From assembly GCF_030586465.1 (NCBI RefSeq), contig NZ_JAUQYP010000001.1, positions 1,033,400 through 1,097,399 of the forward strand: DNA of 64,000 nt, given 5' to 3'. Made by a program: the position numbers and the translations under genes. Source of the DNA: Actinotalea lenta. Its GTDB lineage: Bacteria; Actinomycetota; Actinomycetes; Actinomycetales; Cellulomonadaceae. Within the stretch, counting starts at the first letter, position 1. Every line of letters begins with the position of its first letter. The notes under the pieces were generated by a model that was not told where the DNA came from, searched no databases, and saw only the letters and a program-made list of their open reading frames with translations. Shown here one piece after another: positions 63,123 through 64,000 of the stretch.

Positions 63123-64000
63123 CACGCCTCCTTGGCGGCCCGGAAGCCGGCCTCGAGGTCGGCCAGGATGTCGTCGATGTGCTCGAGACCCACGGCGAGG
63201 CGGACGAGGCCGGGCGTCACTCCGGACAGCGCCTGCTCCGCGGGGGTGAGCTGCGAGTGCGTCGTGGACGCCGGGTGGATCACCAGCGAGCGCACGTCGC
63301 CGATGTTCGCGACGTTGGAGTGCAGCTCCAGCGCGGAGACGAACGCCTTGCCGGCCTCGGCTCCGCCGGCGAGCTCGAAGGACAGCACTGCGCCTGCGCC
63401 CCGCGGGGCGTACTTGAGCTGGTTGGCGTGCCACGGGGAGGACTCCAGGCCCGCGTAGTTGACGCCGAGCACCTCCTCGCGTGCCTCGAGCCACTGTGCG
63501 ACCTTCTGGGCGTTGGAGACGTGCCGCTCGACGCGCAGCGAGAGGGTCTCGATGCCTTGCGCGATGAGGAAGGCGTTGAACGGGCTGATCGCGGCACCCA
63601 GGTCGCGCAGCAGCTGCACGCGCGCCTTGAGGATGAAGGCCAGGTTGACGCCGAACAGGCCCCCGACGCCCAGGTCCCGGGCGAACACCAGGCCGTTGTA
63701 GGACGGGTCGGGCGTGTTGTAGTTCGGGTAGCGATCGGGGTAGCGGGCGAAGTCGAACGTCCCCCCGTCGACGATCACGCCGCCGATCGCGGTGCCGTGG
63801 CCGCCCAGGTACTTGGTCGCTGAGTGCACCACGATGTCCGCGCCCCAGCGCAGGGGGTTGACCAGGTACGGGGTGGCGACCGTGTTGTCCACGATCAGCG
63901 GCACGCCGGCCTCGTGCGCGACGGTCGCGACGGTCTCGATGTCCAGCACGTCCGACTTGGGGTTGGGGATCGTCTCGCCGAAGAAGAGCTTGGTGGTGGG
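63122..64000 (-). CDS. O-acetylhomoserine sulfhydrylase (partial, start outside window)
   Basis: PLP enzyme of the Cys/Met metabolism family; the N-terminal part lies beyond base 64000. Visible are VPLIVDNTVATPYLVNPLRW, the PLP-lysine motif VVHSATKYLGGHGT, and the C-terminal block VRLAVGLEHIDDILADLE. The RFGVN/PHP-free region FGVNLAFILKARVQLLRDLG is typical of MetY/MetZ rather than MetB. It probably catalyses O-acetylhomoserine plus sulfide to homocysteine, using the product of metX next door, which is co-transcribed. MetY and MetZ cannot be told apart from this fragment. Confidence 0.9.
   Translation of the reverse strand, partial: PTTKLFFGETIPNPKSDVLDIETVATVAHEAGVPLIVDNTVATPYLVNPLRWGADIVVHSATKYLGGHGTAIGGVIVDGGTFDFARYPDRYPNYNTPDPSYNGLVFARDLGVGGLFGVNLAFILKARVQLLRDLGAAISPFNAFLIAQGIETLSLRVERHVSNAQKVAQWLEAREEVLGVNYAGLESSPWHANQLKYAPRGAGAVLSFELAGGAEAGKAFVSALELHSNVANIGDVRSLVIHPASTTHSQLTPAEQALSGVTPGLVRLAVGLEHIDDILADLEAGFRAAKEA

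Overview
This is a 64 kb stretch of core chromosome from a very GC-rich actinobacterium. The gene content and order match the Micrococcales, and a member of the Cellulomonadaceae is my best guess. Supporting signs are almost exclusively G/C third codon positions, frequent GTG starts, the Ssd-Tad pilus locus next to a DUF1998-type helicase, and the hppA, topA, tmk, holB order. I see no insertion sequence, prophage, CRISPR array or rRNA operon. One tRNA (Thr, anticodon CGT) is present.

Layout. 1-8309: the end of an MprF-like lysyltransferase, acetyl-CoA synthetase (acs), a proline/alanine/glutamate-rich membrane protein with a 21-bp tandem repeat, a formate/nitrite-type channel, an ACT-domain malic enzyme and a degenerate Fic-fold protein. 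8310-8589: a gene-free stretch with a strong hairpin. 8590-13825: a HAD phosphatase-like gene divergent from a compact Tad/Flp operon: Ssd/CpaE-like, TadA, a single protein combining TadB and TadC, a Flp-like pilin, a TadE-like and a short TadG-like protein. 13840-25659: MrfA-like helicase, a BldG-like STAS protein, H+-pyrophosphatase, methyltransferase, a SnoaL-like protein, an OmpR-type two-component system, a second STAS-like protein and a PAP2 phosphatase. 25740-35462: topA, PfkB kinase, Gfo/Idh oxidoreductase, tmk-holB, a lipoprotein peptidase and tRNA-Thr. 35580-45632: small membrane protein, GT2 glycosyltransferase, stand-alone LigD-type polymerase, a large LuxR regulator with a coupled 66-residue gene, two unknown genes, an RsbW-like ATPase behind a SigB-like promoter, a 57-residue Cys protein, a class I glutamine amidotransferase and a PAS-PAS-GGDEF cyclase. 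45838-50472: an ECF sigma factor with its membrane partner, a ParA-like ATPase and an SDR. 50601-64000: ppdK, DEAD-box RNA helicase, OsmC, a FAD/Fe-S oxidase fusion, alpha/beta hydrolase, quinone oxidoreductase, a lipoprotein, TspO, and metX with the start-truncated metY/metZ.

How the genes fit together. Carbon and energy genes share pyrophosphate as a currency: Acs releases PPi, the H+-PPase turns it into a proton gradient, and PpdK interconverts PEP and pyruvate with PPi. Malic enzyme feeds the same pyruvate pool. Regulation is rich in partner-switching parts (two STAS proteins and one HATPase), one two-component pair, one ECF sigma factor and one diguanylate cyclase. At least fourteen genes have a TANNNT box 5-7 nt before the start codon, which suggests widespread leaderless transcription.

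I did not find a convincingly new multi-gene system. The best candidates for novelty are the fused TadBC pilus machine, the Fic-fold protein lacking its catalytic motif, the small gene coupled to the LuxR regulator, the ParA-like protein with an altered P-loop, and a possible non-coding RNA at 8310-8589.
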